This document shows positions 16,224 through 24,681 of a stretch of 64,000 nt of DNA, piece after piece. The notes below the pieces were generated by a model that saw only the letters and a program-made list of their open reading frames with translations, did no database searches and was not told the origin of the DNA. This DNA is from Gymnodinialimonas sp. 202GB13-11 (lineage in GTDB: Bacteria; Pseudomonadota; Alphaproteobacteria; Rhodobacterales; Rhodobacteraceae): positions 1,488,001 through 1,552,000 of the forward strand of contig NZ_JBFRBH010000001.1 of NCBI RefSeq assembly GCF_040932485.1, read 5' to 3'. The position numbers and the translations under genes were made by a program. The stretch's first letter is position 1, and each line of letters begins with the position of its first letter.

Positions 16224-16703
16224 TCAGTCCGTGCGGTCATCATTGAGGATCGCATCCAATCGCGCTTGCTCATCCGAGCTTAGCCCTGCTTCAGCAGGTG
16301 CAGGCGCATTGGAGCGCCCTCGGATATAGACAACGGACATCCCGATCCCCGCACCCAAAAGGATCAGGGGCAGAACCCACAGAACGCGGTTGGCACCGTC
16401 AAAATTCGGGCTCAGTAAGACATATTCGCCGTATCGCGCCACGATATAGGCCACGACCTCATTATCGCTATCGCCCTCCAGCAACCGTTCCCGCACCAGC
16501 AGCCGCAGGTCGCGCGCAATGTCGGCGCTGGATTCGTCGATGCTCTCATTCTGACAGACCGGGCAGCGCAACCCGGCTGAAATATCCCGCGCACGGTCCT
16601 CAAGCACCGGATCGTCGAGAACCTCGTCGGGCTGCACTGCGCAAAGCGGACCAGCTGCGAGGAGGATCGCAGATCCGAGGAGGGCTGCGCGCAGCCCCCT
16701 CAT
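16224..16703 (-). CDS. ccmH: Cytochrome c maturation protein CcmH
   Basis: 159-residue membrane-anchored thiol-disulfide protein of the Ccm system I machinery, which reduces apocytochrome c haem-binding cysteines. Signal peptide/anchor at the N-terminus (LLGSAILLAAGPLCA), the redox motif LRCPVCQ with Cys47 and Cys50, and a C-terminal transmembrane helix near 108-128 followed by a short cytoplasmic tail. It corresponds to the N-terminal (CycL) half of E. coli CcmH; the TPR part (CcmI) is not in this operon. The ATG overlaps the ccmF stop as ATGA. Confidence 0.95.
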   Translation of the reverse strand: MRGLRAALLGSAILLAAGPLCAVQPDEVLDDPVLEDRARDISAGLRCPVCQNESIDESSADIARDLRLLVRERLLEGDSDNEVVAYIVARYGEYVLLSPNFDGANRVLWVLPLILLGAGIGMSVVYIRGRSNAPAPAEAGLSSDEQARLDAILNDDRTD

Positions 16704-18682
16704 TCCGCGGGCACCCCGGCCGCAGGCGCTTTTGCGGCGCCTGCCGCGACCCGATAGCGCCGGTCAGACAGACTCAGGAAACCGCCCAAAGCCATGATGA
16801 TCGTGCCGCCCCAAATCCAGTTTGCGAAGGGTTTGATCCAGACGCGCAGCGCCCACCCGCCTCCGACCTGGGGATCACCAAGCGTCACGTAGACATCGCG
16901 GGTCACGCCGTTGTTGATACCCGCCTCGGTCGTGGGCATCCCGGCGACAGGATAAATCCGCCGCTCGGGGTTGAGGATGGAGATTTCCGCCCCAGTCTCC
17001 GGGTCCCGCACAGCAACGGACGCCATAGTTGACAGATAATTCGGCCCCTGAACGTTTTCATCCACGCCCAGAAGCTCAATCTCATAAGCGCCAACCTGAT
17101 AGGTCTCGCCCTCGCGGGCAACGCGGATATCCTCGATCTGATAGCCTGTCAGGGTCACGACCGCGAACATTGTAATGCCCACGCCGGCATGGGCGATCGA
17201 CTTGCCCCAATCTGCGCGAGGCAGGCGTGTCAGCCGCGCAAACCGCCCGCCAATTGCACCGCGTCCGGTCCGCGACCAAAGGTCGGTCGCAGCGCCGGCC
17301 ACAAGCCAAACCGACAGGCCCACACCGATGGGGCCAATGGCAGACCGCCCCGTCCACATCGCCCAGGTCAGCAGGCCCACAGCGACGGCAAGCACGGCCG
17401 CCGGGACCAACGCGCGCATAGGCTTTGCAATGGTCGCCCGCTTCCATGGCATCATCGCCGCAATGGGAAGCGCCACGGAAAGCGCGAAGACAAATGGCGT
17501 GAAGGCCGCGTCGAAGAATGGCGGGCCCACGGACAGCGTACGGTCGAAAAACAGGTCGGCAATCAGGGGCCAAATTGTGCCGATGAAGACTACGAACGTC
17601 GACACGGCGAGGATCAGGTTGTTGAAGACCAGACCACTTTCCCGGCTGACGATGCCGAAAACGCCCTTCGCCTCCATCGCGCCCGCACGCAGCGCAAAGA
17701 GCAGCAGCGCACCGCCCATGAAGACGGCAAGGATCATGAGGATGAAGACCCCGCGCTCAGGGTCATTGGCGAAGGCGTGCACAGACGTCAGTACGCCCGA
17801 GCGCACAATGAACGTGCCAATCAGCGAGAAGCCAAAGGCGAGGATCGCCAAAAGAATGGTCCAGCTTTTCAGACTTTCCCGTTTCTCCACAACGATGGCC
17901 GAATGCAGCAGCGCGGCTGAAATCAGCCACGGCATGAAACTGGCATTCTCAACCGGGTCCCAGAACCAGAAGCCGCCCCAACCAAGCTCATAATAGGCCC
18001 ACCAGGAACCAAGGCCGATCCCAATGGTAAGGAAAACCCAAGCCGCCAGCGTCCACGGACGCACCCACCGGCCCCAAGCGGCATCCACGCGCCCTTCGAT
18101 CAGGGCGGCGACGGCGAAAGAGAACGCCATGCTGAGGCCCACATAGCCGAGGTAAAGGAACGGCGGGTGGAAGGCCAATCCGGGGTCCTGCAACAGCGGG
18201 TTCAGGTCCTGCCCGTCAAAGGGCGGGCTGGCGAGCCGCAGGAACGGGTTCGACGTGAAGAGAATGAAGGCGAAAAAGGCCACGGCCACCGCGCTTTGCA
18301 CCGCAAGAACGCGCGCGCGCAGAGTCGGCGGAAGGTTCTTGCCGAACCAACTGGCGCAGGCCCCAAAAAGTGTAAGAATCAGCACCCAAAGTAGGAGAGA
18401 CCCCTCATGGTTGCCCCAGACGCCGGTGATTTTATAAAGCAACGGCTTGTCGGTATGGGAATTGGCCACCACGAGGCTCAGCGAGAAGTCCGACGTAACA
18501 AACGCATAGGTCAGCGCCGCGAAACTGAACGCTGTCAGCACGAATTGGGCGCTGGCTGCCGGATCCGCTGTCGCCATCCAGCCGCGATTGCCCGCATAGG
18601 CGCCCGCCATGGGCACAACCATCTGAAAGATTGCCACCGCAAAGGCGAGGATCAGGGCGAAATGTCCGAGTTCTACGATCAT
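16700..18682 (-). CDS. ccmF: Cytochrome c haem lyase subunit CcmF
   Basis: 660-residue polytopic inner-membrane protein that receives haem from CcmE and ligates it to apocytochrome c with CcmH. The diagnostic WWD domain is present (WGGFWFWDPVENASFMPWL spans it), with the flanking conserved His-containing segments (SNSHTDKPLLYK, SIAHAGVGI). Length is normal for the family. ATG start at 18682; it overlaps ccmH downstream. The 132-base gap upstream separates it from the HIT gene. Confidence 0.96.
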   Translation of the reverse strand: MIVELGHFALILAFAVAIFQMVVPMAGAYAGNRGWMATADPAASAQFVLTAFSFAALTYAFVTSDFSLSLVVANSHTDKPLLYKITGVWGNHEGSLLLWVLILTLFGACASWFGKNLPPTLRARVLAVQSAVAVAFFAFILFTSNPFLRLASPPFDGQDLNPLLQDPGLAFHPPFLYLGYVGLSMAFSFAVAALIEGRVDAAWGRWVRPWTLAAWVFLTIGIGLGSWWAYYELGWGGFWFWDPVENASFMPWLISAALLHSAIVVEKRESLKSWTILLAILAFGFSLIGTFIVRSGVLTSVHAFANDPERGVFILMILAVFMGGALLLFALRAGAMEAKGVFGIVSRESGLVFNNLILAVSTFVVFIGTIWPLIADLFFDRTLSVGPPFFDAAFTPFVFALSVALPIAAMMPWKRATIAKPMRALVPAAVLAVAVGLLTWAMWTGRSAIGPIGVGLSVWLVAGAATDLWSRTGRGAIGGRFARLTRLPRADWGKSIAHAGVGITMFAVVTLTGYQIEDIRVAREGETYQVGAYEIELLGVDENVQGPNYLSTMASVAVRDPETGAEISILNPERRIYPVAGMPTTEAGINNGVTRDVYVTLGDPQVGGGWALRVWIKPFANWIWGGTIIMALGGFLSLSDRRYRVAAGAAKAPAAGVPAE

Positions 18683-18814
18683 GAGGTGGAACCTAGCTCA
18701 GTGCGACCCTGTATTCCATAGGATGCGACGCCCTTTCCTGATCGGATTTGCGGTGGATGCAACCGTTGAGATTTGGCTCATTCCATGGGGCGCGATGGGC
18801 GAAAGAGCCTTATA

Positions 18815-19267
18815 TCAAAGGGGTAACGGCACCGCCGCAAGGGCCCTCGCCATCGCATCAAGCTGATCCCTAGAGGTGATCTCGATCGCCGTCTCTGTCA
18901 CACGAAAAGGTGAGCCGTCTTCCGTGATCACGAAGCGGGCGGAAATGATGTCGAGGGTGTCATGCTGGGGTACCACATTCAGATGCGCATGGGGCACGCC
19001 AAAGCCGTGGACCACATAGCCGATGCGCGCCGCCTCGGTCACGGTAAGAAGCCGCCGCCCAAAATGCTGCCCCACCCTCAGAAGATGCGTTGCCAGATCA
19101 TCGGGAAGATCCGTGAAATGGTCGATATGCTCGCGCGGGATCACGATGAACGCCCCCGGACGGATCGGTCGCAATGTCATGAATGCGATGCAAAGCGCAT
19201 CTTCATGGATCACGCTGGCGGGTTCGGTGCCTGCAATGATCCGGCAAAAGACGCAGTCGTCGTCCAC
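18815..19267 (-). CDS. HIT-family protein
   Basis: 150-residue histidine-triad protein, a nucleotide hydrolase or transferase fold. N-terminal CVFCRIIAGTEPASVIHED is typical. The triad reads HAHLN: His93 and His95 (the nucleophile) are kept, but the third position is Asn97 instead of His. That variation may tune or weaken activity. GTG start at 19267 directly after the TAG of the HerA-like gene, so the two are translationally coupled. Substrate unknown. Confidence 0.9.
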   Translation of the reverse strand: MDDDCVFCRIIAGTEPASVIHEDALCIAFMTLRPIRPGAFIVIPREHIDHFTDLPDDLATHLLRVGQHFGRRLLTVTEAARIGYVVHGFGVPHAHLNVVPQHDTLDIISARFVITEDGSPFRVTETAIEITSRDQLDAMARALAAVPLPL

Positions 19268-20839
19268 CTAGCGCCCCCTGAACAGCCCGCCCAGAACACC
19301 GCGCACAACCGCACGCCCTGTCCGCGTTCCTAGTTGGCGGGCGAAGCTTTTAGCGAAAGTTGTGCCTATGCTGTCGGACCGCGAGGAGCTGCGCCGTTGG
19401 CGGGCGGGACGTGAGGAAGATCGGCTGACCCCTCCGCCAGAATAGCGCCGTCCGGCCCGATATTCGCGTTCAGCCGCTTCGGCCTGTTCTTCGGCCTCCT
19501 CTGCCTTTTCCGCTTCTTTTGCAGCCTCTTCGGCACGCTTTTGCAAAATCTCAAACGCGCTTTCGCGGTCTTGGAGCTCATCATACTTGCCTGCGACCGG
19601 CGACATGCCCATCAGTGCGGCGCGCGTTGCAGGCTTGATCGGGCCAAGCTGCGACGACGGCGGGCGGATCAGCGTGCGTTGCGCGATGCCGGGAATACCC
19701 TTGCGTTCGAGCAGAGAGGTCACAGCTTCCCCGACCCCCACCTCGCGGATTGCGTCTTCGATGTCGAGGTCGGGATTTTCACGATAGTTTTCAGCCGCTT
19801 GCTTCAGAGCGCGGCGGTCTTTCGCGGTGAAAGCACGCAGCGCGTGTTGGACACGGTTGCCAAGCTGCCCGAGAATGTCTTCGGGAACGTCCGCCGGGTT
19901 TTGGGTGATGAAGTAGACGCCCACACCCTTGGATCGGATCAGGCGCGCGACTTGTTCGACCTTGTCGACCAGAGCCTTGGGGGCGTCTTCGAACAGCAGA
20001 TGTGCTTCATCAAAGAAGAAGACCAGCTTGGGTATATCCGGGTCGCCGACCTCAGGCAGTGTTTCAAACAGCTCGGACAGCAGCCAAAGCAGGAAGGTCG
20101 CGTAAAGGCGCGGCGATTGCATCAGCTTGTCGGCGGCTATGATGTTGATGCGGCCTGCGCCAATTTCGTCCTTCAGGAACAGGTCATCCAATTCCAGCGC
20201 CGGTTCGCCGAAGAATTGCGCAGCCCCCTGCCCTTCAAGCACCAGCAGCCGCCGCTGGATCGCGCCGATGGACGCGGTGGAGACATTGCCGTAGCGCAAC
20301 GACAGCGTTTTGCGGTTTTGACCCACCCATACGAGCAGCGCTTGAAGGTCCTTCAGGTCCAGAAGGGCCATGCCCTCTTCATCGGCCACGCGGAAGGCAA
20401 TATTCATCACACCTTCCTGCGCTTCGCTCAGCTCCAACAGGCGGGACAGAAGAAGTGGCCCCATTTCGGCCACGGTCGTGCGGACAGGGTGGCCCTGTTC
20501 ACCGAATAGGTCCCAAAAAGTCACGGGAAAAGCGCGATAGGCATAATCGGTGAAGTTGATCTTCTCGGCACGCTCGGTGAAGGCGCCGTGCAGCTTGAAC
20601 TCGGGCGAGCCCGATTGGGCTAGGCCGGAGAGATCCCCTTTTACGTCCGAAAGGACAACCGGTACGCCGAGGGCAGAGAAGCTTTCAGCCAGAATCTGAA
20701 GGGTCACGGTTTTACCGGTGCCGGTCGCGCCGGCAATCAGGCCGTGGCGGTTGGCATAGTCGGGCCGCAAGACCTGCGCTTCGCCGTAATCGCGGCCACC
20801 GCCCCCTACAAAAATCCCGTTTGGCACCTGTTCTGGCAT
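19268..20839 (-). CDS. HerA-like ATPase (DUF853/YjgR family)
   Basis: 523-residue P-loop ATPase of the HerA/FtsK superfamily, DUF853 branch. Walker A GATGTGKT at residues 37-44, Walker B LVFFFDEAHLLF, and a C-terminal Glu/Ala-rich coiled coil followed by an Arg/Ser-rich tail. The true start is the ATG at 20839 (MPEQVPNGIFVGG); a longer open frame to 21154 has no start with a good ribosome site and reads through a structured intergenic region. Function in the cell is not settled for this family; a DNA-associated motor is assumed. Coupled to the downstream HIT gene. Confidence 0.9.
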   Translation of the reverse strand: MPEQVPNGIFVGGGGRDYGEAQVLRPDYANRHGLIAGATGTGKTVTLQILAESFSALGVPVVLSDVKGDLSGLAQSGSPEFKLHGAFTERAEKINFTDYAYRAFPVTFWDLFGEQGHPVRTTVAEMGPLLLSRLLELSEAQEGVMNIAFRVADEEGMALLDLKDLQALLVWVGQNRKTLSLRYGNVSTASIGAIQRRLLVLEGQGAAQFFGEPALELDDLFLKDEIGAGRINIIAADKLMQSPRLYATFLLWLLSELFETLPEVGDPDIPKLVFFFDEAHLLFEDAPKALVDKVEQVARLIRSKGVGVYFITQNPADVPEDILGQLGNRVQHALRAFTAKDRRALKQAAENYRENPDLDIEDAIREVGVGEAVTSLLERKGIPGIAQRTLIRPPSSQLGPIKPATRAALMGMSPVAGKYDELQDRESAFEILQKRAEEAAKEAEKAEEAEEQAEAAEREYRAGRRYSGGGVSRSSSRPARQRRSSSRSDSIGTTFAKSFARQLGTRTGRAVVRGVLGGLFRGR

Positions 20840-20912
20840 CTTGTTTGTCCCTGCAGTCCGTTTTTCTGGCGATACCAATACATTTTTAACCTTTGGATGC
20901 CAGTCTGTCCCT

Positions 20913-20984
20913 ACGCCGCGCTTTTGCGTGGTGTTGACTTCCTCCCTGTCAACTGGCCGCGCCCCTCTTGGGCGCGGTTTTTTT
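20913..20984 (+). ncRNA. Candidate small RNA with anti-Shine-Dalgarno loop
   Basis: Three hairpins in a row on the plus strand. Stem 1 pairs 20913-20921 with 20926-20934 (nine pairs, two of them G-U, TTTT loop). Stem 2 pairs GTTGAC with GTCAAC around a TTCCTCCCT loop (20933-20953). Stem 3 is the terminator at 20957-20984. The exposed CCTCCC loop is complementary to ribosome-binding sites. This resembles the design of alphaproteobacterial CcsR-type ('cuckoo') sRNAs, which carry CCUCCUCCC loops. The promoter is not certain and the 5' end is unknown. Called from sequence structure only. Confidence 0.5.
20957..20984 (+). terminator. Intrinsic terminator with no protein gene upstream
   Basis: Perfect eight-pair stem CCGCGCCC / GGGCGCGG with a five-base loop followed by seven T. 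On the plus strand there is no protein gene upstream for about 120 bases, and the HerA-like gene runs the other way, so it must end a small non-coding transcript or antisense read-through. Confidence 0.8.
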
Positions 20985-21045
20985 GGCCATTTGGTCAAGA
21001 AAAACAGGCCTTCGTTCACTTCTGCAAATTTCCTGAAAAGCCCTG

Positions 21046-21074
21046 TTGACGGCTGCGACACCTTGGCATAGCGT
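21046..21074 (+). promoter_or_regulatory. Promoter-like site upstream of the IalB-like gene
   Basis: TTGACG at 21046-21051, then 16-17 bases, then ATAGCGT at 21068-21074. The -35 match is good and the -10 weak. If used, transcription would begin about 190 bases before the IalB-like start and run through the hairpin at 21116-21139. Confidence 0.4.
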
Positions 21075-21115
21075 CCGTCGCATAAGTCGGCCAGTCCGAC
21101 AGGGAGAGAAAACGC

Positions 21116-21139
21116 AAAGGGTCCGTGCGCGGGCCCTTT
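21116..21139 (+). terminator. Hairpin in the leader of the IalB-like gene
   Basis: Nine-pair stem AAAGGGTCC / GGGCCCTTT (one G-U pair) with a six-base loop, followed by CGCTATTTT. The weak T run makes it a poor terminator; it could be an attenuator or the 3' end of a second short RNA. Confidence 0.4.
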
Positions 21140-21274
21140 CGCTATTTTAGGCACAAATTTTTTGGCGCTGACAGGCGCACCCCTGCCATGTTAGCCAACG
21201 CTGGATTGGCAGGCGCACCCTTGGTTTTTGGTGCCCGAGCAGAGCCAACCGAAAAGCAAAAGGACGCACACCTG

Positions 21275-21970
21275 ATGACCGTGTTTAACAAATTTGCCAC
21301 CCTGAGCTTTGCCGCTGTGATGGGCGTAACTGGTGCCGCATTTGCGCAAGATGAGCCACTGGTTCTTCCCGACCGCAGCGAGGTTGAAGCCGGTGAGACC
21401 TTTGTGGCCGAGATTTACCGCGATTGGCAAATCCGCTGCATCCGCGCGGAAACCGACGACGCGCCAGATCGCTGCGAGATGTTCCAACTGCTGGAAGAGG
21501 AAAACGGCAACCCGGTCGCGGAATTCCGCGTGGGGGCCGAGCTGTTCTCGCCCGACGAAGCGGTGGCATCCGCCACCATCCTGACGCCGCTGGACACGCT
21601 GCTGAGCCCCGGGCTTCAGATGCAGATCGACGATGCGGAAGCGGTTGTTCTGCCCTACGCCTTCTGCCGTCCGATTGGCTGCTTCGTGCAAATCTCGCTG
21701 ACCGAAGAAAACGTGGCCCTGTTCCAGAACGGAGCTGACGCGCTGATCGTGTTGTTTGCGTTGACACGCGATGAGTTCGGCCAGATCGGCGGTATTCCTG
21801 TCCCCACCCAAGCCTCCCTGCGCGGCTTCACCGCCGCTTACGAGGATCTTTTGGAGCGCCGGACAGAGATCATCGCGTTCATTGAAGAGCAAGAGGCCGC
21901 AGCTGCGGCTGCCGAAGGTGAAGGCGAAGACGGCGCCGTTGAGGAAGAAGACGGCGAAGCCACCGAATAA
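21275..21970 (+). CDS. Invasion-associated locus B (IalB) family exported protein
   Basis: 231 residues. Signal peptide about 1-22 (GVTGAAFAQ), then an IalB domain: the YRDWQIRC segment, paired cysteines (RCIRAE, DRCEMF) and the FCRPIGCFVQI block, all typical. The family is common in Rhizobiales and Rhodobacterales; despite the name it is not itself evidence of pathogenicity. The last 30 residues are a Glu/Ala-rich low-complexity tail (EEQEAAAAAAEGEGE). ATG at 21275 preceded by AAGGAC; an upstream frame from 21125 overlaps the leader hairpin and is rejected. A strong terminator follows. Confidence 0.88.
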   Translation: MTVFNKFATLSFAAVMGVTGAAFAQDEPLVLPDRSEVEAGETFVAEIYRDWQIRCIRAETDDAPDRCEMFQLLEEENGNPVAEFRVGAELFSPDEAVASATILTPLDTLLSPGLQMQIDDAEAVVLPYAFCRPIGCFVQISLTEENVALFQNGADALIVLFALTRDEFGQIGGIPVPTQASLRGFTAAYEDLLERRTEIIAFIEEQEAAAAAAEGEGEDGAVEEEDGEATE

Positions 21971-21992
21971 GCGCGCCTTTGCGCAAAGAAAG

Positions 21993-22024
21993 AAGCCCGC
22001 CGATCCAATCGTGCGGGCTTTTTT
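21993..22024 (+). terminator. Intrinsic terminator after the IalB-like gene
   Basis: Stem AAGCCCGC / GCGGGCTT with a 12-base loop, followed by TTTT. It separates the plus-strand gene from the convergent fabF. Confidence 0.85.
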
Positions 22025-22041
22025 GATGGCTTGCGAGGATT

Positions 22042-23253
22042 TTAAGGTGCAGCGCGCAAAGCGAGGACGGCGTTCAGGCCCCCAAAGGCGAACGCGTTGG
22101 ACAGGCAGGCCTCAACCTTGGCCTCCCGCGCTTCATTGGGCACCACGTCCAGCGCGCATTCGGGATCAGGCTCTTCATAGCCAATCGTGGGGGCAACCAC
22201 CCCGTCCTTCAGCGCCATGATGCAAGCCAAAAGCTCCACCGCGCCGGTGCCGCCGATCAGGTGGCCGTGCATGGATTTCGTGGAGGAGATCATCAAGTCA
22301 TCGGCATGATGCCCAAACGCATGGGCGACCGCGGCGCATTCCACCTTGTCGTTGGCGGCTGTCCCCGTGCCGTGGGCATTGATGTAGCAGACATCTTCGG
22401 GGTTCAGCTTGCCATCGGTCAACGCGCCGGTGATTGCGCGCGCCGCGCCCTGCTGGGACGGCATCACGATATCCGCCGCATCCGACGTCATGGCAAACCC
22501 AACCACTTCAGCCAGAATATCCGCGCCGCGCGCGCGGGCATGGCTATATTCCTCGAACAGGAAAACGGCCGCGCCCTCCCCCTGTACCATGCCATTGCGG
22601 TTGGCCGAAAACGGGCGGCACGCATCCTTGGACATGACGCGCAGTCCTTCCCACGCTTTCACCCCACCAAAGGACAGCATCGCCTCGGACCCACCCGTAA
22701 CCATCACATCGGCCATCCCACAACGGATCAGATTGAACGCCTGCCCCATGGCGTGATTGGACGACGCGCAGGCTGTCGCCACCGAGAAACTGGGCCCTTT
22801 GAGGTTGTACTCCATGCTGACATGAGAAGCGGCCGCATTGTTCATTAGCTTCGGCACAACGAAGGGATGAACGCGGTTCTTCCCCTCTTCATAGACGGAG
22901 CGATAATTCTCGTCCCACGTATTCACACCGCCCCCGGCGGTTCCGAATACAACCCCCGTCCGCGTGGCCAACGCGCCCGAGAAATCCAGTCCACAGCCAT
23001 CCAGCGCCTGTTTCGTGGCGATTAGCGTGAATTGGGTGAACCGATCGTAAAGCGCGATCTGCTGGCGATTAAACAGCGCCTCAGGATCATAGCCTTTGAC
23101 CTGACCACCGATCTTCACCGATAGACGCTCGACATCGCGCAAGTCCAACGGGCCAATACCGCAGCGCCCTTCGCGGAACGCCTCTAGCGTTGTCGGAATG
23201 TCGTGGCCAAGCGCGTTGATCGTGCCTTGTCCGGTGATGACGACGCGGCGCAA
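22042..23253 (-). CDS. fabF: 3-oxoacyl-ACP synthase, KAS II (FabF) type
   Basis: 403-residue condensing enzyme that extends acyl chains using malonyl-ACP. Active-site Cys162 lies in VATACASSNH; the two catalytic histidines are in AHGTGTAAND and SMHGHLIGG. TTG start at 23253 with GAAGG upstream. It follows the ACP gene after three bases and is last in a run L,D-transpeptidase, lpxD, ACP, fabF. The combination of a private ACP, a KAS and an LpxD suggests a dedicated acyl chain for lipid A rather than bulk fatty-acid synthesis, but this is inference. A NodE-like role is the alternative. Confidence 0.9.
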   Translation of the reverse strand: MRRVVITGQGTINALGHDIPTTLEAFREGRCGIGPLDLRDVERLSVKIGGQVKGYDPEALFNRQQIALYDRFTQFTLIATKQALDGCGLDFSGALATRTGVVFGTAGGGVNTWDENYRSVYEEGKNRVHPFVVPKLMNNAAASHVSMEYNLKGPSFSVATACASSNHAMGQAFNLIRCGMADVMVTGGSEAMLSFGGVKAWEGLRVMSKDACRPFSANRNGMVQGEGAAVFLFEEYSHARARGADILAEVVGFAMTSDAADIVMPSQQGAARAITGALTDGKLNPEDVCYINAHGTGTAANDKVECAAVAHAFGHHADDLMISSTKSMHGHLIGGTGAVELLACIMALKDGVVAPTIGYEEPDPECALDVVPNEAREAKVEACLSNAFAFGGLNAVLALRAAP

Positions 23254-23256
23254 GGG

Positions 23257-23523
23257 TCAGCCCTTCTGTTCGGCCACGAGGCCCTCAACCGCTTTCACGA
23301 TGGCCGCAACCGAGGAGATGTCAAAATCACTGGCCTGAGGTTCATTGGCATTGAAAGGCACTTGAATATCAAAGGCTTCTTCAATCGCAAAAATGGACTC
23401 AACCAGCCCAAGGCTGTCGATACCCAAGTCTTCAAGCGTCTGCTCCATCGACACATCCGATGGCTCTAAAACCGCTTGCTCTGCGATGATCGCGATGATC
23501 CTGTCCTGAACGCTCTCGCCCAT
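23257..23523 (-). CDS. Acyl carrier protein
   Basis: 88-residue acidic ACP with the phosphopantetheine attachment Ser37 in DLGIDSLGLVES. ATG at 23523 preceded by GAGGAAGGGG at eight bases; an upstream ATG at 23551 that abuts the lpxD stop would add ten residues but has no better ribosome site. It differs from housekeeping AcpP in its more diverged C-terminal half (FNANEPQASDFDISS). The position between lpxD and fabF suggests a specialised ACP, in the manner of AcpXL, for lipid A acylation. Confidence 0.9.
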   Translation of the reverse strand: MGESVQDRIIAIIAEQAVLEPSDVSMEQTLEDLGIDSLGLVESIFAIEEAFDIQVPFNANEPQASDFDISSVAAIVKAVEGLVAEQKG

Positions 23524-23553
23524 GGATTGATCCCCTTCCTCTTGAGAAGGCAT

Positions 23554-24651
23554 TTAGGGCCTATCATCCGGCTTTGACAGGGCTTTTTGCAGTTCCGTCA
23601 CAGCGCGCGTGGTGCGCGGCAGGCGGCGCAAAGCTTTGTACATCTCGACATGCGTGTCCATCTTCACAGCCGGATGCCCCATGACCATGCGACCCGAAGG
23701 AACGTTGGTGAACAGTTTGGAGGAACCGGCCGCCACAACATCACTGCCGATGACGATATTGTCGTTCACGCCACACTTGCCGCCCAAAACAACGCGGTCG
23801 CCCATCTGAACTGACCCGGCAAAGCCCGTCTGGCCACAGATAAGGCAGTCTTTCCCGATGACACAATTATGGCCGATATGCACAAGGTTATCGATCTTGG
23901 TGCCGTCGCCGATCACGGTGTTGGCGATGGTGCCACGGTCGATGGCGGCGTTGCTGCCGACCTCCACATCATGGCCAATCACCAGCGACCCGAGGGAATG
24001 AATGCGCGTCCAGCTTTGGTCCGTCGCGGCATTCTCCGCCTTGCCGAGCGTGGCGCGGGCCTGTTCAACCATCGAGGTTTCAGGCGTGACAAAACTGAAC
24101 CCATCGCCGCCCAAAACCGCACCCGGTTGAGCAATGAACCAGTCACCAATCTGGACATGGTGGCAGATGCGCACGCCCTCATGGATCAGCGCATCATCCC
24201 CGATCACAGCCCCCGCCCCGATGCTGACGTGGGAGGCGATCCGGGCATTCTCACCAATCCGCACATCCGGCCCGATCACGACAAACGGCCCTATGGCCGC
24301 GCCCGCACCGATCCGGGCCGTCTCATCAATCACAGCGCTCGGGTGGATGCCCGGCGCAATCACGGGTCCCGCATCCATCGCGGCGGTTACGCCGGCCATG
24401 GCATAGCGCGGGCGTGGCGCGATGATCGCAGCCTCGAGCCCAAGGGCTTGCCAGTCCATGCCGGCCCCGATGACGGCGGCTCGCGCCTGCCCCTGTTTCA
24501 ACCCGTCTGCGAATTCCGGCTTCATCGCCAGTGCCAGATCCTTCGGCCCGGCGCTGGCCGGTTCGGCCACGCCGCTTACCAAAAGATCGGCGGCGCCCAA
24601 GGCCTCTGCCCCAAGCGCCGCCGCGATGTCTTTGATCGTGTAAGCAGCCAT
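23554..24651 (-). CDS. lpxD: UDP-3-O-acylglucosamine N-acyltransferase LpxD
   Basis: 365-residue trimeric acyltransferase of lipid A synthesis, which adds the N-linked hydroxyacyl chain from acyl-ACP. An N-terminal uridine-binding domain (1-95) is followed by left-handed beta-helix hexapeptide repeats from about 100 to 310 ([15 protein letters not shown] and similar), with the catalytic His in VHIGHN (His261). A C-terminal helix follows. ATG at 24651. It sits in an atypical context: lpxD is usually beside bamA and fabZ, whereas here it is with a private ACP and KAS, so it may be a second copy with different acyl specificity. Confidence 0.93.
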   Translation of the reverse strand: MAAYTIKDIAAALGAEALGAADLLVSGVAEPASAGPKDLALAMKPEFADGLKQGQARAAVIGAGMDWQALGLEAAIIAPRPRYAMAGVTAAMDAGPVIAPGIHPSAVIDETARIGAGAAIGPFVVIGPDVRIGENARIASHVSIGAGAVIGDDALIHEGVRICHHVQIGDWFIAQPGAVLGGDGFSFVTPETSMVEQARATLGKAENAATDQSWTRIHSLGSLVIGHDVEVGSNAAIDRGTIANTVIGDGTKIDNLVHIGHNCVIGKDCLICGQTGFAGSVQMGDRVVLGGKCGVNDNIVIGSDVVAAGSSKLFTNVPSGRMVMGHPAVKMDTHVEMYKALRRLPRTTRAVTELQKALSKPDDRP

Positions 24652-24681
24652 GCCGCCCCCGCTTAAGTGTCGGAGGTGGAC

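Larger units (their letters stand above)
20840..21274. other. RNA-structure-rich gap between HerA-like and IalB-like genes
   Basis: 435 bases between divergent genes. In order it holds three successive hairpins at 20913-20984 (the last an intrinsic terminator on the plus strand), a TTGACG promoter-like site at 21046, a hairpin at 21116-21139, and an 11-base direct repeat CAGGCGCACCC at 21172-21182 and 21210-21220. The leader of the IalB-like gene ends with AAGGAC before the ATG at 21275. No protein-coding reading in this gap is convincing. Confidence 0.65.

Noticed and set aside
19268-21154. Long form of the HerA-like protein starting at 21154
   Set aside because: The extra 105 codons run through a terminator hairpin and a leader region and do not resemble the family N-terminus, which begins at the ATG 20839.
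21172-21220. Direct repeat CAGGCGCACCC as a CRISPR or IS remnant
   Set aside because: Only two copies 38 bases apart, with no array and no transposase; kept only as a leader detail.
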